The notes beneath the pieces were generated by a model. The model made no database searches and was not told where the DNA came from. It saw only the letters and a list, made by a program, of their open reading frames with translations. A DNA stretch of 64,000 bases from Morinoia aosen (Eukaryota > Arthropoda > Malacostraca > Amphipoda > Talitridae). Positions 22,691 through 35,700 of the stretch are shown piece after piece; position 1 is the first letter of the stretch; each line of letters begins with the position of its first letter. Location of the stretch: assembly GCA_030386875.1 (NCBI GenBank), contig CM059562.1, positions 19,893,360 through 19,957,359 of the forward strand, in the 5' to 3' direction. A program made the position numbers and the translations under genes.

Positions 22691-23310
22691 CTGCTGCTGT
22701 ACTCCAGAATCTCCTGCAGCTGCCGTACTTTGGCATCTCCTACTGTTGCCGTACTTTGGCATCTCCTGCCGCTGCTGTACTTTGGCATCTCCTGCCGCTG
22801 CTGTACTTTGGCATCTCCTGCCGCTGCTGTACTTTGGCATCTCCTGCCGCTGCTGTACTTTGGCATCTCCTGCCGCTGCTGTACTTTGGCATCTCCTGCC
22901 GCTGCTGTACTTTGGCATCTCCTGCCGCTGCTGTACTTTGGCATCTCCTGCCGCTGCTGTACTTTGGCATCTCCTGCCGCTGCTGTACTTTGGCATCTCC
23001 TGCCGCTGCTGTACTTTGGCATCTCCTACCGCTGCTGTACTTTGGCATCTCCTACCGCTGCTGTACTTTGGCATCTCCTACCGCTGCTGTACTTTGGCAT
23101 CTCCTGACGCTGCTGTACTTTGGCATCTCCTGCCGCTGCTGTACTTTGGCATCTCCTGCCGCTGCTGTACTTTGGCATCTCCTACCGCTGCTGTACTTTG
23201 GCATTTCCTACCGCTCCTGTATTTTGGCATTTCCTACCGCTCCTGAATTTTGGCATCTCCTACCGCTGCTGTACGCCAACATCTCTTGCTGCTGCCTTTC
23301 TCCGGCATTT
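22691..23310. repeat. 26-bp minisatellite (~24 copies)
   Basis: Head-to-tail copies of ctgccgctgctgtactttgg plus catctc. The centre is nearly invariant; the outer copies have substitutions (accgctgctg, gacgctgctg). Because 26 is not a multiple of 3 and the unit has no stop in these frames, long ORFs appear in several frames on both strands. They are repeat artefacts, not genes. Confidence 0.95.
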
Positions 23311-24480
23311 ATATAGAGCGGGAAGTTGCTCTAGGGTTGCTGCCGTGCCGAGTTGGCCCAGGTATAGTTAACCACTGTCACAGTTGAGAGTAACTGAAGC
23401 ACTAGCAAACCAATTTCACTATCAATCATAATTAGGAGTGTTTATTTTGTAAGGGTTGTTTGTAAGTGGGTAGATTATTACCGTCCACTCCTGGTCATTT
23501 TTCTATGTATACGTGAGCAATTATTGTTAAAAGTGTATGAATAAGCAAAAAGAATGAGAAGAGTAATCCCATGACCTGAGAGTGTTGGCTCGTTATTCAC
23601 CTTGAGACAAGATACAAAGAGTGAATAGGGATCCACAACCACTGTACGTTAGCAGTAGCGATCTAAGCTAAAAGTGTTGATGGTAGGAAGCCTACCTGTC
23701 TCCCAATGGCAGGAGGGATAAGATAACAGTGAAAACCGGTGTTAGCATGCCCACAGTTGTTAGATTTGCTCAACTTAGGCTATCCAAAGGGTCTCTATGA
23801 TTAGATCTACAAAGGTATGAATTTTATCATAGTCTGCCAAATATCTGAGAACAGCTTTAACTCATTCCAAGGGGCGTACCTATATATAGTTCGTCCCAAA
23901 AATAGTCACATTCAGCGGTGCGTCTATAGAAGTCGCTGTTTCATTCCACCTGCTACACAAACAGTGGCTACAGTATAAAGACTGAGTGTAAAAAAAGGGT
24001 CGCCTGGCACCCTTTTCAGTTTCTCAAATAATTTTAAGCAATTTGAACATTGAGTTCAGCGTCTTACTAAACGTGAATATGGGTGGTGTGTGATTGCAGG
24101 GCAGGAGAGGTAGCAGATGTGCTCTTCTAATGGCTTTGCTATCATTTTCTGGTTTGTTTCCCAATTATGTTGAAATTTATTGACTTTATATTTATTGTCC
24201 TCTAATAATATTCTTCTTCAATTATAGTAATAGTAATATTTTCATTTCAAAAATCTTACATGCTTTTGTAAGCAAAATACTTCTTATGCATTCTGTTCAA
24301 GCTTTTGACTTCCTATCTGAAAAATCAGTCATCAAATTCAGATGTTCCATATTCAGACGTTCAGATGTCATTCATGTATTTGCGGTCATCAACATACCTA
24401 TAATTTTTATGTCAGTACCCAAGTATCCGAAATGTCAGTACGTATCAAAAATAAAATCCAATACAAGTCAATACTTAAAT
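23311..24480. other. Intergenic, nothing recognised
   Basis: No supported gene or transposon end. Contains ctatatatag near 23880, a motif that recurs at 25060-25120, which may mark an unidentified repeat. Confidence 0.35.
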
Positions 24481-24910
24481 GTACGAGGAGTTTGTGAGAC
24501 TCGAACTCAGGACTAGAGATCACCGCGCCAACACGCTATCGATCACCCTAAAAGGTGATCGAAGCACAACAAAAGCAATGTTTGGCACAGTGAAAGCAGG
24601 CGCACTGTCCTGACAGATATATTTTATTCCCATATGTATCGAGAGCTCAAAGTCTAGTCACCCCCAGACACAGTTAATGAATCTGGTCGATTCGTTATAT
24701 TCATTCATATATATTATACATAGATATATTATATTCATTCATTGCGATAGTGCGGTCGATAGCGTGTTGGCGCGGTGATCTCTAGTCCTGAGTTCAAGTC
24801 TCACAAACTCCTCGTACATTTATTTCATTTGAAAAAAACTTGTGGAAGCAGTGTCTCCCCGTACCAGATTCATTAACCGTTTCTGGGGGTGACTAGACTT
24901 TGAGCTCTCG
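24481..24910. repeat. Cluster of inverted tRNA-type SINE fragments
   Basis: A head segment at 24751-24815 has Pol III-type boxes (A-box-like tagcgtgttgg, B-box-like agttcaagtctc). Its reverse complement lies at 24481-24548, next to an 8-bp-stem hairpin cgatcacc..ggtgatcg. A second segment at 24864-24910 has its reverse complement at 24639-24692. The order is head(rc), tail(rc), head, tail, so this is more than one inverted copy. Fits tRNA-derived SINE fragments inserted in both orientations. Confidence 0.65.
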
Positions 24911-24915
24911 AAGTC

Positions 24916-25909
24916 AATACTTTCAAAATTATTCAAATTGAAATTTATCACTCCAGCGTTTTTCTGTAGGATTCCAAATAAACTGTAATAAATATGCCAT
25001 TTTCACTCAAATATTTAAAAAATTAGGTCTGACTTGATCCTATTAAGCGGCAGAAACTATATATAGCCACAAGCCCATCCCTTCCATTTAGCGGAGCGAC
25101 TATATATAGCGAGGAGAAGTAACGTGAACAGCGGCAGCTACTACATATAGATCATTTCAAAACTTGTGCGCTCCGGTAGATACCCAAGAGTAGAGGAAGT
25201 CTGGTTGGCAGGAAGTTGACATTTTTCCTTCTAAGAGCACATTTTGGAAACATTCAAGGGAGTATTTTGGTCAACTGAGGGCCTAAATATGAAAGTAATA
25301 ATAAGCACAAGAACATCTTACAAGAGCATCTTACTTTCAAAATTCTCTATAATTTTCTAAATACCTGCGATGCCAAAGGAAGAGTTAGAAAGAGCTTTTC
25401 CCAGTGCAATGTCACTGGCAAAGAATTGGGATACAGGTCACTCACCAAGAATAGGTTCCACTATAATAAAAGTATGCGAGGTATCACAAGCCTTCAAGCT
25501 TCCAGTAGTCAGAGGGCCATCAACCCCTTCAGAGTTTTGTACTGGGACTGACTGTTTTGTCATAGAATTGGGGATGTCACTGGGAACAGAGACAGAAACA
25601 GAGCACCTTGTTTAGCCAAGGCACACTGAATATCCTCCATCAAGTCACCACTAGATTTTGGATACAAAGAAAGAAGCTGAAGCCTGCTAGAAGATGGAAT
25701 AGATTTGCTTTCTCAATCTGTCTCAGATGAGCTTTAAATCCCATTTTCTTTCTCCTTCAGTTTGTGCTTAGGCATGTTAACCTGATAGAACCCAGAACCA
25801 AAACAGATAAAAAAAGGAAAAATGAAAGAATTTAACTATGATTAGAGTAAAACAGATTTCCAAAAAGTCAACATTAACTCCCATCTAGTATATTTTATAC
25901 GACCAATTA
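24916..25909. other. Intergenic, nothing recognised
   Basis: No supported coding region. Two ctatatatag-type motifs occur near 25060 and 25110. An 81-codon ORF at 25370 has no recognisable similarity. Confidence 0.3.
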
Positions 25910-28515
25910 AACTTGAAACTGAGAGCCGACAGTGTCGGGGCCTTTGAAACGGCCTACAATTCCCTCTTCAATACTCACAATAATCACACAAAAGAGTTCA
26001 GCACCTGTGTACCAGACTTGTCCAACAAACTACTCAGGATCCACCAATCTTTATCACAAACTGCCATTAGACGGCATCACTGGGGTAACCAGTACATCAA
26101 GACACCATCTTTGTGCATGGTGGGTCATTACATCCCACTCTAGATGACTGGCTCATTCCAGTCACTGTCTTTTACTCCAGGCACATATGTTACGAAATAT
26201 GTATGTTCATATCACATGACATGTTTTTGGCTAAATCACGGAAAGCTATGTTCATATTAGATGATATTTTTATTTTTACGTAATAATCTTTTTTGGCTAA
26301 ATCCCGTAAATCTACAACATATTTAAGACATGTTGCGTATATAAAATTCTGCTGGGCTACTACAAAGGAATGGTAGACCGTTAAGCCGGCGCCGACTAGG
26401 CGTGAGAATGGGAGACAACGCCGCGAGTGCGAGGGGGAACTTCGAAGGGGTGAGGGATAAAGAGAGGGCCGCAACACACGGGCCAATCAAGAGAGGGCGC
26501 AAAGACATCACACGTGGAGGTGTGTCGAGCGCGAACCAATCATAGGCAAAACTTCAGGACCGGCAAATTTCCAACGAATCAAAATTGAGAAAATCGAGGG
26601 ACTTTCTCTGTAGCTTGGAAGAATCCAGATCCTTCGAGAAAGAAAGAGGCGACACACATAAAAGGAGTGAGACGAGGATAATCAGGGTTCTTTTAGGTGG
26701 AAGGGAGTGCGGAAGAGGTGCACGTATCTGAGGGGCACGCAAACAGGCACGCCGGCGCACCGCTGGTGTGCCTCCAACATAATCAGCAAATCGAATACCT
26801 GAGTACATCGAAATTTTCAAGAAAGGCAACGTCGTCCATCATAAATCGTCGAAGATCCAATTTTGCAACACGACTGCTTGAAGCATCTCAGCTTTATGGT
26901 GGAATTGTCCAGCATCAACATAGCAACCATGCCACGGAGAGAATTTGGAATATTAGTAATCAGTTCCGGGCGCACAAGCAATTTCAGCGAGAAAATATTG
27001 AAGCCGCACCGCCTACAGAGTCTACAATGATGCCGCCACTACGAGTCCTGCAGTGGTCAAGCAGACTCGGAATTCAGAGCTTGAAATGGGGGCTGAGTAT
27101 GGCGCTCCCGCACTACGGCCGGCTAATGAGGAAGGAACTTCGGGACTGCGGGGCGAAGGAACTTCGGGACTGCGGGGCGAAGGAACTTCGGGACCGTGGG
27201 ACGGTCTGATCTGCACTACGTGAATTCTCAAGCAGCATTGGGAGTGTGTTAATTCATCGTCTGAGCTGCACTGCGTGAATTCTCAAGCAGTATTAGAAGT
27301 GTGTTAATTCATCGTGATCTACAATTGCAAGAAAGGGTTTAGGCCAATTTACTGGTTTGGAACTCAGAAAAGTGATTTTAAGTGTGAAAGTTCTAGTACA
27401 GCCAGCACATGGAATAGTGCGTTCCGAGTGGCGCGGAATCAAATGTAATTCTTGAGGAGATGAGGGTGTTCAGCTCACGTTCTGATCTTGTGCCGTGTAT
27501 AATGCGAAGCGTTCTGTATTCTGACACCTTGCTGTAAGTCAAGGTTCTACCTTTTGACATATCCATTTTATTTCATGTGTGCGCTTGCCTTAATATTCAT
27601 TTCATGTTTCTAATTCTCTTGTTATAGTGCGAAATTCAATGTTTGATAGTTGTCAAGAAATTCTATGCAGCCAAGATTTAGCTACCTCATTGTGCCGGAT
27701 AAACTGTCATATCGCTAATGATAAGCATCTTGCCCGAGGGCATTGATGTGCAAGTATTGTGCTGATACATATATATATTTCCTTGTGACCATATCCACGT
27801 GTTCATCTTAAAATAAATGTTTAATTTTTCAATGCTCATTATTTCCATGCTTATTTATGTGGGTAACGTGCGAGCACAAAGGTGTACATTATATTTATTC
27901 AGGGGTTGAAAATCCTCTCATGCGTACGTGATTAACAAACCTTTTCACGTATCGCGACACATACAAGAAAAATTTTCATAGCTTCAATGATACTCAAATT
28001 ACAATCTTGATCCAATCCAACAAGACAGCTTATACCACAATCACCTTCAGCATATTGGGCATACCACTCATTCTCTCCATACTGCTCAAACACCACATTC
28101 ATGAAACTCTCTCTTGCTCATACTTACTACATTCTAGCACAAAATGCTGAATTGTTTCCTCCTCTCCACTATCACACTGCCAACATAATCTATTATTATT
28201 CTCATTTCACTTTCATGTAAATCTATTATTATTCTCATTCCACCTTCATGTAAATCTATTCACGCTCAATGACTTACACTTCATAGCAAAGAAGAGTTGA
28301 CTTCCAAAACTACCAAAATAGAACATCTCATACTTAAGTACTTCCTTTTTCATATACTAGATTAGTGTAGGCTTTTGTGCCATGCTAAGCATTCACATTC
28401 ACTTATTTAATCCATACAGTTTGCCATAAACCTAACCTGTTTGCCTCTCAATCTCTTTTCTCCACCTCTGCTCCTTCACCTCCAATATTCCATTCATTCA
28501 CAGGTCTCCCAATTC
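25910..28515 (-). mobile_element. Family A non-LTR retrotransposon, copy 1 (5'-truncated, split by an LTR)
   Basis: The 3' UTR (from the CTTGAA tail at about 25910 to 26187) and the end of ORF2 (27960-28515) match family A copies 3-5 and would be contiguous without the 1.77-kb insert 26188-27959. The ORF2 part is full of stops and indels. The copy ends abruptly at 28515 against a MITE. Confidence 0.8.
26188..27959. mobile_element. Candidate solo LTR inserted in family A copy 1
   Basis: A 1772-bp block with TGTTACG...CGCGACA termini, flanked by a 4-bp duplication cata (26184-26187, 27960-27963). Comparison with intact family A copies shows that removing the block and one cata restores the element. 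TG...CA ends plus a 4-bp duplication fit a Gypsy-type LTR. No coding domain was recognised inside; an AATAAA occurs near the right end (about 27810). A solo LTR is the simplest reading; another TE class is possible. Confidence 0.65.
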
Positions 28516-29247
28516 GGTTAATATGTAGCATTGGCCAGTAATCGATTTTCCACTTTTTGTTGCCTAAACGTAGGTAATTAGATTGAAATAAACAAGTTTT
28601 CATTTATGCACTTTCCATCGTAAATAAGTATTTTATGAATTATAGCGGTATGTTAATTTTCGTTTTTGATGATGAATGCGATCGAATAAACTGCTACTAA
28701 TCGATTTTCAAATTTTTGTTGCTTGAATCATGGTAATAACATCGAAATAAACTACTTTTCTTATATACACTTTGTGCAGCAAATAAGTATTTTACGATTC
28801 AGAGCAGTAGGTTTTATTTTTGGCGCAATTGAGCTGTTAGAGTACATTTGAATACTTGGTAATTTATAGTTAGCTCATCCTGCGGAGCTTGCGGACCCTG
28901 AACTCTCTTCTAGGATCTTTTAGTTAATAACACAATAGAAATTATCACAAAAAAATAACGAATTATAGCGGTATGTTAACTTTCGTCTTAGATGGGGGCA
29001 ATGCGCTCAAGCATTCCAGCGCGGTGAAAGGAAGCGTCTATTGCAGTGTTGCCATACGATGCGCTTGATGAATTACTTCCCGCTTCAAACACTAGAGTTG
29101 CGGTAAGTCATTTACAGCTTCAACTCGTGAAATTGTCATTTCCGACGGAAAGTGCATAGAAGAAAACATGTTTATTTCGATCTAATTAACTATGTTTAGG
29201 CAATGAAAACTTAAAAACCGATTACTGACCAATGCTACACATTTACC
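28516..29247. mobile_element. MITE-1 with long inverted repeats
   Basis: Left end ggttaatatgtagcattgg and right end (reversed) ggtaaatgtgtagcattgg, with similarity continuing for about 100 bp through the gaaataaacaagttttc region. The gaattatagcggtatgttaa motif occurs twice (about 28635 and 28958) and a second left-arm-like segment starts near 28690, so a second copy is nested or duplicated inside. Non-coding. Confidence 0.7.
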
Positions 29248-32200
29248 ATAATTTGGCCTGGGGCCTTGGGAACGGCCTACAATTCCCTCCTCAATACTAA
29301 TACAAAAAAGTTCAGCACCTGTGTACCAGACTTGTCCACTAAACTACTCAGAATCCACCAATCCTTATCACAAACTGCCATAAAACGGCATCACTGGGAT
29401 AACCAGTACTTCAAGACACCATCTGTGTGCATAGTGGGTCATTACAGCCCACTCTACATGGCTGGCTCATTCCAGTCACCATCTTTTACTACAGGCACGT
29501 ACAAGAAAAACTTTCATAGCTTCAATGATATCCAAATTACACTCCTGATCTAGTCTAACAATACAGCGCATACCACAATCATCTTCAGCACATCTGGCAT
29601 ACCACTCATTCTCTCCATACTGCTCAAATACCACATTCATGAAACTCTCTCTCTTGCTCATACTAACTACACTCCAGCACAAAATGCTCAATTGTTTCCT
29701 CCACTTCCCTATCACACTGCTGACATAGTCTATTATTATTCTCATTCCACCTCCATGTATGCCTATTCATGCTCAATGACTTACATCTCACAGAAACAAG
29801 AGTTGACTTCCAAAACTACCATCATAGAACATCTCAAACTTAGGTGCTTCCTTTTTCATATACCAGTTAAGTGTAGGCTTTCACACCATGCTAAGCTTCC
29901 ACTTATTCAATCCATGCTCTTTTGTTTGCCTCTCAATCTCTTTTTTCCACCTCTTGCATTCCCACTCAGGCCCTACACCTCCAACATTTATTAAACTTCA
30001 GTCATCCACAGGTCTCCCAATTCTAATATGAATAATCTTTTGCATACTAAGTTTCCTTGCATGCCCCAACACACTCTCTCCCAATAGCTAACACTCAGAT
30101 TCCATTCAAAAATTTGCTTTACCCACCTGCTATTCTGCATTCTTTCAATTCTCACTTTATAATTCAGCACCACCTTCATCATTCTTTCTGAAAATAGGCT
30201 CCACCCTAGGTCACTAAGGTCACCTCTAATGGCTTCAGTAGCTGTCCATTTTGGAGCATCCACTGCTAAACGTCCTATCTTATTTTGTATTACATCCAGC
30301 TTTTCAAGATCACTTCCACTCCAGGCAAGAGCACTCATACCATACATGACACTGGGTACAGCAACATACTGCCACATTCCTGTCACACATTCATACTTGT
30401 TTGCTCCGTGTCTGGCCACACTACCTAACCGTCCACTCCAATGCATTGCTTTTGCCATTTTCTCATCCTTAGTTTTAGTGCATCCATCTTTACTTATCAT
30501 ACAACCTAGATATTTGTATTCTTTTGTTCTACCTATTCTGAATTCTCCATATTCCACAGTCTGTCTCTATCAGTCTCATCACTATTTATAACCATAACCT
30601 TACTTTTGTCAGCCCCAAAGTTCATCTTGAAATCTGTACTATACCCATTCACAATGTCAAGCATCCTTTGTAGTTTGTGTCCACATTCACTAACCACAAC
30701 CACATCATCAGCATACAACAAACAGCTCAGTCTCTCATTACCAACTTTCAGTCCTAGCCACTCATTCTCAGTCAAACTGCTAATTTTTCTGTGTACAATC
30801 CAAACAACAGGGGAGACATAGTACAGCCCTGTCTCACTCCTCTAACACTTCTCACTTGCCCTGTTTCCAAATTTTCTAACCTGTAGATAGCGCTTCTGTT
30901 CTCATACAGACTTTGCACAACTTTTACTATATTTCTGCTAAACCCAACTTTTCTCAAAATTTCAAAGAGCCTAACCCAATCCACTCTGTCATTCACCTTT
31001 TCAATATCCAGGAATGCTAAATATACCTTCTTATCATCCTTCCTTATTGGCTCAATTATTTCACTCACTACAAACAGATTATCCTCCCCACATCTATTTT
31101 GCCTAAAACCATTCTTTTCTTCTCCCAGGACTCCTAATTCCTCAACTAAATTTTTCATTCTCTCATTCAAAAACCATAAAAGATCTACCATACAGTGTCA
31201 GCCAGTGCAATTGGTCTGTAATTTTTAAGTTCTTTCATACTCTTCTGTCCATCCTTATGCAACAAAACTACATTACACTTGTTCCAGTCATCCGGTACTC
31301 TTTCACTCTTCCATATCTCATTAAATAAACATTTCAACATACTGACTACACTCTCTCCTCCACATTTATAGAACTCATATGGAATCTTATCAGGGCCATA
31401 TGCCTTTCCATTTTTCACTTTCTTCAAAAAACTTACAATCTCTGGTAAATCTGAGGGATATGACGGTTATCAATTTTGTAAATTTCTATGCCTACGCATA
31501 ATTTATTAGATCAAAATAAACATGTTTTTTTATGCATTTGTCGTCTGAAATGAGTATTTTATTATTTATAGCGGTAATTGACTTACCGCAGCTCCAGTGA
31601 TGGAAGCGGCATGTAATTCAAGCAGCGCGTCGGACAGCAACACTGCAATGCACTCCACTTCCAGCACGATTGTCATCAAAGACAAAACCAAACCTACCGC
31701 TAAACCTTGTTAAATACTCATTTAATGAAAAAACAACTTCAAAGTTCAATTATTAGCGCGTGCCCGCGCCAACTTCAAAGTTCAATCATTCGAAAATAAC
31801 GCATCAGCGAGCACAATGTCATTATTGTAAAACGTCTTAAAATGTGTTCCTTTATTGATTATTTGCCCCAAAATTATTATTAATTTCCGTGCAGCACCTG
31901 AAATAAATATTGACCAAAAAGTGTATAGGTATTTTGATTCAATTCATTAGGTTTGGGCACCAAAAAGTGGAAAATCAAGAACTGTCATATCCTTCAGATT
32001 TATCCCATCTCTTCACAAGTGATTTCTTCCTCCATTTGCAGTTCATGTACATCAATCAAAAAATTTACGGGTTCATCATCGATAACCTGCTCATTCATTC
32101 CACCAATGTCCTCCCAGTATTCTTCAACTGCTTCTATCATTTGCATCCTATCTCGCACACTGCAACCATTGACTACAAATTCATAAACTTGAACTTCACT

Positions 32201-32487
32201 ACCTCTATCATTACCTTGTATAAACTTATACCAAACTTTTATTCCATCCGGACCTTACTTTCTTAGATTTTCAACTTAGTGTCTCTCCTCTTCAACTCTA
32301 GCCTCATTAATCATTCTCCTTACTTTCTTCTGCTGGTCCTTATACTCATTCCATGCACTCTGCCATTTATCCTCAGTAATTGTTTCTTTCATACATTTTC
32401 CTCATACTGCGTTGCTTCTTATTTATAGTCTTTCTTCTCATTCGTTCTTCTTTTATCTCACTTGTAAACACCTGGCATTTCCTGTTG
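29248..32487 (-). mobile_element. Family A non-LTR retrotransposon, copy 2 (decayed)
   Basis: Starts within the 3' UTR (no CTTGAA tail left) and runs through ORF2 fragments at 29476-29745, 29991-30557, 30533-30775, 30772-31191 and 31185-31427, then 32007-32487 after the MITE-2 insert. YADD is visible in CLLYADDVVVVS, and RT motifs GPDKIPYEFYKC and NYRPIAL are present. Frameshifts and stops separate every segment. It is broken off at 32487, where element B's 3' end begins. Confidence 0.85.
31444..32006. mobile_element. MITE-2 inserted in family A copy 2
   Basis: Flanked by a 6-bp duplication atctct (31438-31443, 32007-32012). Terminal inverted repeats begin ggtaaatctgagggatatgac and, reversed, gggataaatctgaaggatatg, continuing for about 90 bp. 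The interior (tatagcggtaa, caacactgcaatgc) is shared with MITE-1, so both belong to one family. Uninterrupted family A copies confirm the empty site. Confidence 0.8.
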
Positions 32488-32742
32488 CCTCTTTCTTCTT
32501 TATCAAGGATCCGGAGGGATCTTGAAAGTCGTTGGACTTCTTCAGCAGAAATCCGTGTAACCCGACAGCTTGTACTTTGGCAGCATAAGCAGGGTCAAGC
32601 AAATCCCCCAATACTGCAGCACTTTTCTCTTGAGTCCTCAATATTGTGGGACCCCTCGAGCTGTTGTCTGCAGAGGCTGACAGCTTATTGTCTCAAGATC
32701 ACTTCATTAGAGACAGATATGACACAGTCAAATTCAAGACAT

Positions 32743-35700
32743 TTATAGAAGCTTACATCTATTAGTAGCACCAAGGAAGTTCACCAAGGAGCGGAGAATT
32801 GCAAATTGTACACGGGATTGATATTCACCAAATCCTAAGACATTTTTCAGATTTAATTCAAGATTAAATTTTACAAAAGGTAGACATAAATGAAGTCTGG
32901 CAGCCTCATATTGCGGACAGCTGAGCAAGAAGTGCTCAATGGTCTCTGGAACACCACACTCTGGGCAGAGAGGGCTTTGACACAGGTTAAATCTACTCAA
33001 ATGAGAAAGAACACCAACATGACCAATTCTAAATCGGCTAATAATACACTGAAATTTTCGTGGCATGGCGTCACCCAATCTAAACTTTGGTCTACTACAC
33101 AACTCATACATAAATCTCCCCTTTTCGGATCCCCTCACTTGATTTCCCCAACACTCGCTCCAGTAGTCCAACATTTTGTTTTTCAGTTGGCTAACGTGCT
33201 CCTCATAACTAAGATAAGTGAGTTCTGATTTTGAGTTTTGGTGACCCATTTTTGCACATCGGTCCGCTATCTCATTTCCCATTATGCCTGAATGAGCAGG
33301 GATCCATTGTAACTGAATCTTGTTATTCAATTGAACAACAATTTTTTGAATTTTTTTACTAAAGATCTCATAGGTGGGGTTAATCAAGTTCAATATAATA
33401 TCCAGGGAACATTTAGAATCAACAAAAATGACCACATTATGATTTGATAAGTTATCAACCGTATAATTTACAGCCTGTTAAATTGCAAATAGCTCTGCTC
33501 CCACAATTGAGTGACCTGGGTTTAGGAGCCAAGAAGTACATATTTTTAGATGTGGTACATACATAGCAGCGGATGCTGAACCTGATTGTAGCTTGGAGCC
33601 ATCTGTGAAGATCCTATAGAAGTTACAAAATTTAGATGTTACATACTCTTCAATTTATGATCTACCTCAGCTGCAGAGAGAGATTTAACATCAGGAAATT
33701 CAACACACACATTAGATGAGATCTCAATACATGGAGAAGTGAAATATTCAATTTGGGATCCTGGAGGAAAAAAATTAAACTGAATCTTGCTCATTATTTC
33801 TACACGTTTTAGTGCAAGCTCACTTTTTGGAGGAGATCTGAATAGCTCAATTTTTGCTGGGAACTCATTGGGCTCAGCATCCAAGAAACTGCACCTCAAA
33901 CACCACTTCAGGAACAAGAAATCAAGGTACAATCTCAGAGGCATAATGAATGCTTCAGCTTCCATTGAGGAAACTGGAGATGTTTTCCGTGCACCCAAGA
34001 TAGATCGCAGAGCTGAATTTTGAATCACACCAAATAATTTCATACTTCTTTCAGGTAGCTTTGTGAAGATTATATGTCCATACGTAAGTTTACTTCTAAT
34101 GAATGATATATATACCTGTCGCAATAATTTTTGAGAAGATCCCCACGAGACGCCAGACAATGCCCTGAGAACCTGCAGCCGTCTTTGACACTCTGTTTTA
34201 ACACTTCGTATATGTGGTAAGAAGGTAAGTTTAGGGGAGTCCAATGTTATTCCAAGTACAAGCTGTTCATCAGTTTTATTTATTGGTTTAGAGTTTAATC
34301 TGAGGTTAATCAATGGTACATATTTTTTATGTGTAAAGATTTGATACTTCGTTTTATCCACATTTATGGCAAGTTTCCACTTTTTCAGCCATTTTGTATA
34401 GCAATTAAGGTAGTTCTGCATTGTTCTCTGGATCTCGATTGGGGATCTCCCACTTGCAACTATAGTCACATCGTCTGCATATGCGATGCATTGGATGCTC
34501 TCCATCTGAGGTAAATCATGAAGCATCACATTGAACAGCAGGGGGCTCAAGACTGCACCTTGGGGCAAACCACAAGCAAGAATTTTGCCAGATGAGACAG
34601 CATCTGCCACCCTTACCTCAACACACCTATTGCTTAAATATGATCGTAGCCATAAGACCATACGAATGTCACAATCAATATTTATTAGCTTATGCAATAG
34701 TCCAGCATGCCACACAATATCATATGCATTTGCCAAATCTACATAAACAATCAAACAATACCCTTTTTTGAAGATACAGTTTTTAATTAGAGCAAGAGCA
34801 TCATATGTAGATCGCTTTCTACGGAACCCTGTTTGATAACAAGAGAAAACTTTATTTTTTTTCAAAAATGAATCAAGCCTGCGTTTAACAATTTGTTCCA
34901 TGATTTTTGAGAAACATGATAGCAAAGTGATGGGTTGATACTCACTGGGAATCGAATGGTCTCTTTTAGGCTTCTTTATTGGACATATAATCCCCAACTT
35001 CCATGCTTCTGGGAAATAACCACTAGAGTAACTTTTGTTGAATAAATAGATTACATGTTCCAGAAATGAATATGGTGCTTTGGTGAAAAAAGCATAAGGA
35101 ACTTGGTCAAAACCAGGGCTAGTATTTTTTGCGTGTTTTAAACTTTTCTGGAATTCGTGCAGTTCAATTTGAGAGTTAAGATATGTATCTTCTACCTGTA
35201 CTGCTGCTAAATTTGAGATGGTATTTTCGATTGTTTCAGAAAATTCATCACCTAATTTTATCTTGTGTCTACAAAAATGGGCCAGTAATAATTGAGCTTT
35301 GTCTGCTGTGCTGTCAGCTATGTCACAACAGTTGGGCGTGGATTCACGTAACTGCCCCTCATTGAGCGTATTAGCCTCCAAACATTACCAACACCAGTGT
35401 TGGAGTCCAGAGTGCTTACATAACTAGTCCAGCTTTTAATTTTCTTTTGCTTAATGATTTCTTTGGCTTTGGTTTCACATGCCTTGTACAGAAGTAGATT
35501 TTCTGCAGTGGGATATTTTGATAACTTGTTGCGTGCTTTCCTTCGCTGTGCTACAGCCAAAGCGGACTCTCTGTCCCACCATGGTGTCCTCCTCCTAGCT
35601 CCCCAAGCTGGGGAAGATTTGGGGATGTACTTGTTAGCTGCATCCTGTAAAGATTTTGTCAACAGTGCATTTAGATCATCAACTGAAAGATTCATTATCT

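Noticed and set aside
22691-23310. CRISPR-like array
   Set aside because: Contiguous head-to-tail units with no unique spacers, in a eukaryotic genome.
22652-23316. Several long Cys/Leu-rich ORFs on both strands
   Set aside because: Artefacts of the 26-bp tandem repeat, with no domain and no gene-like context.
26697-27209. 170-codon ORF inside the candidate solo LTR
   Set aside because: No recognisable domain, includes a short direct repeat (aaggaacttcgggactgcgg), and lies in an apparently non-coding LTR.
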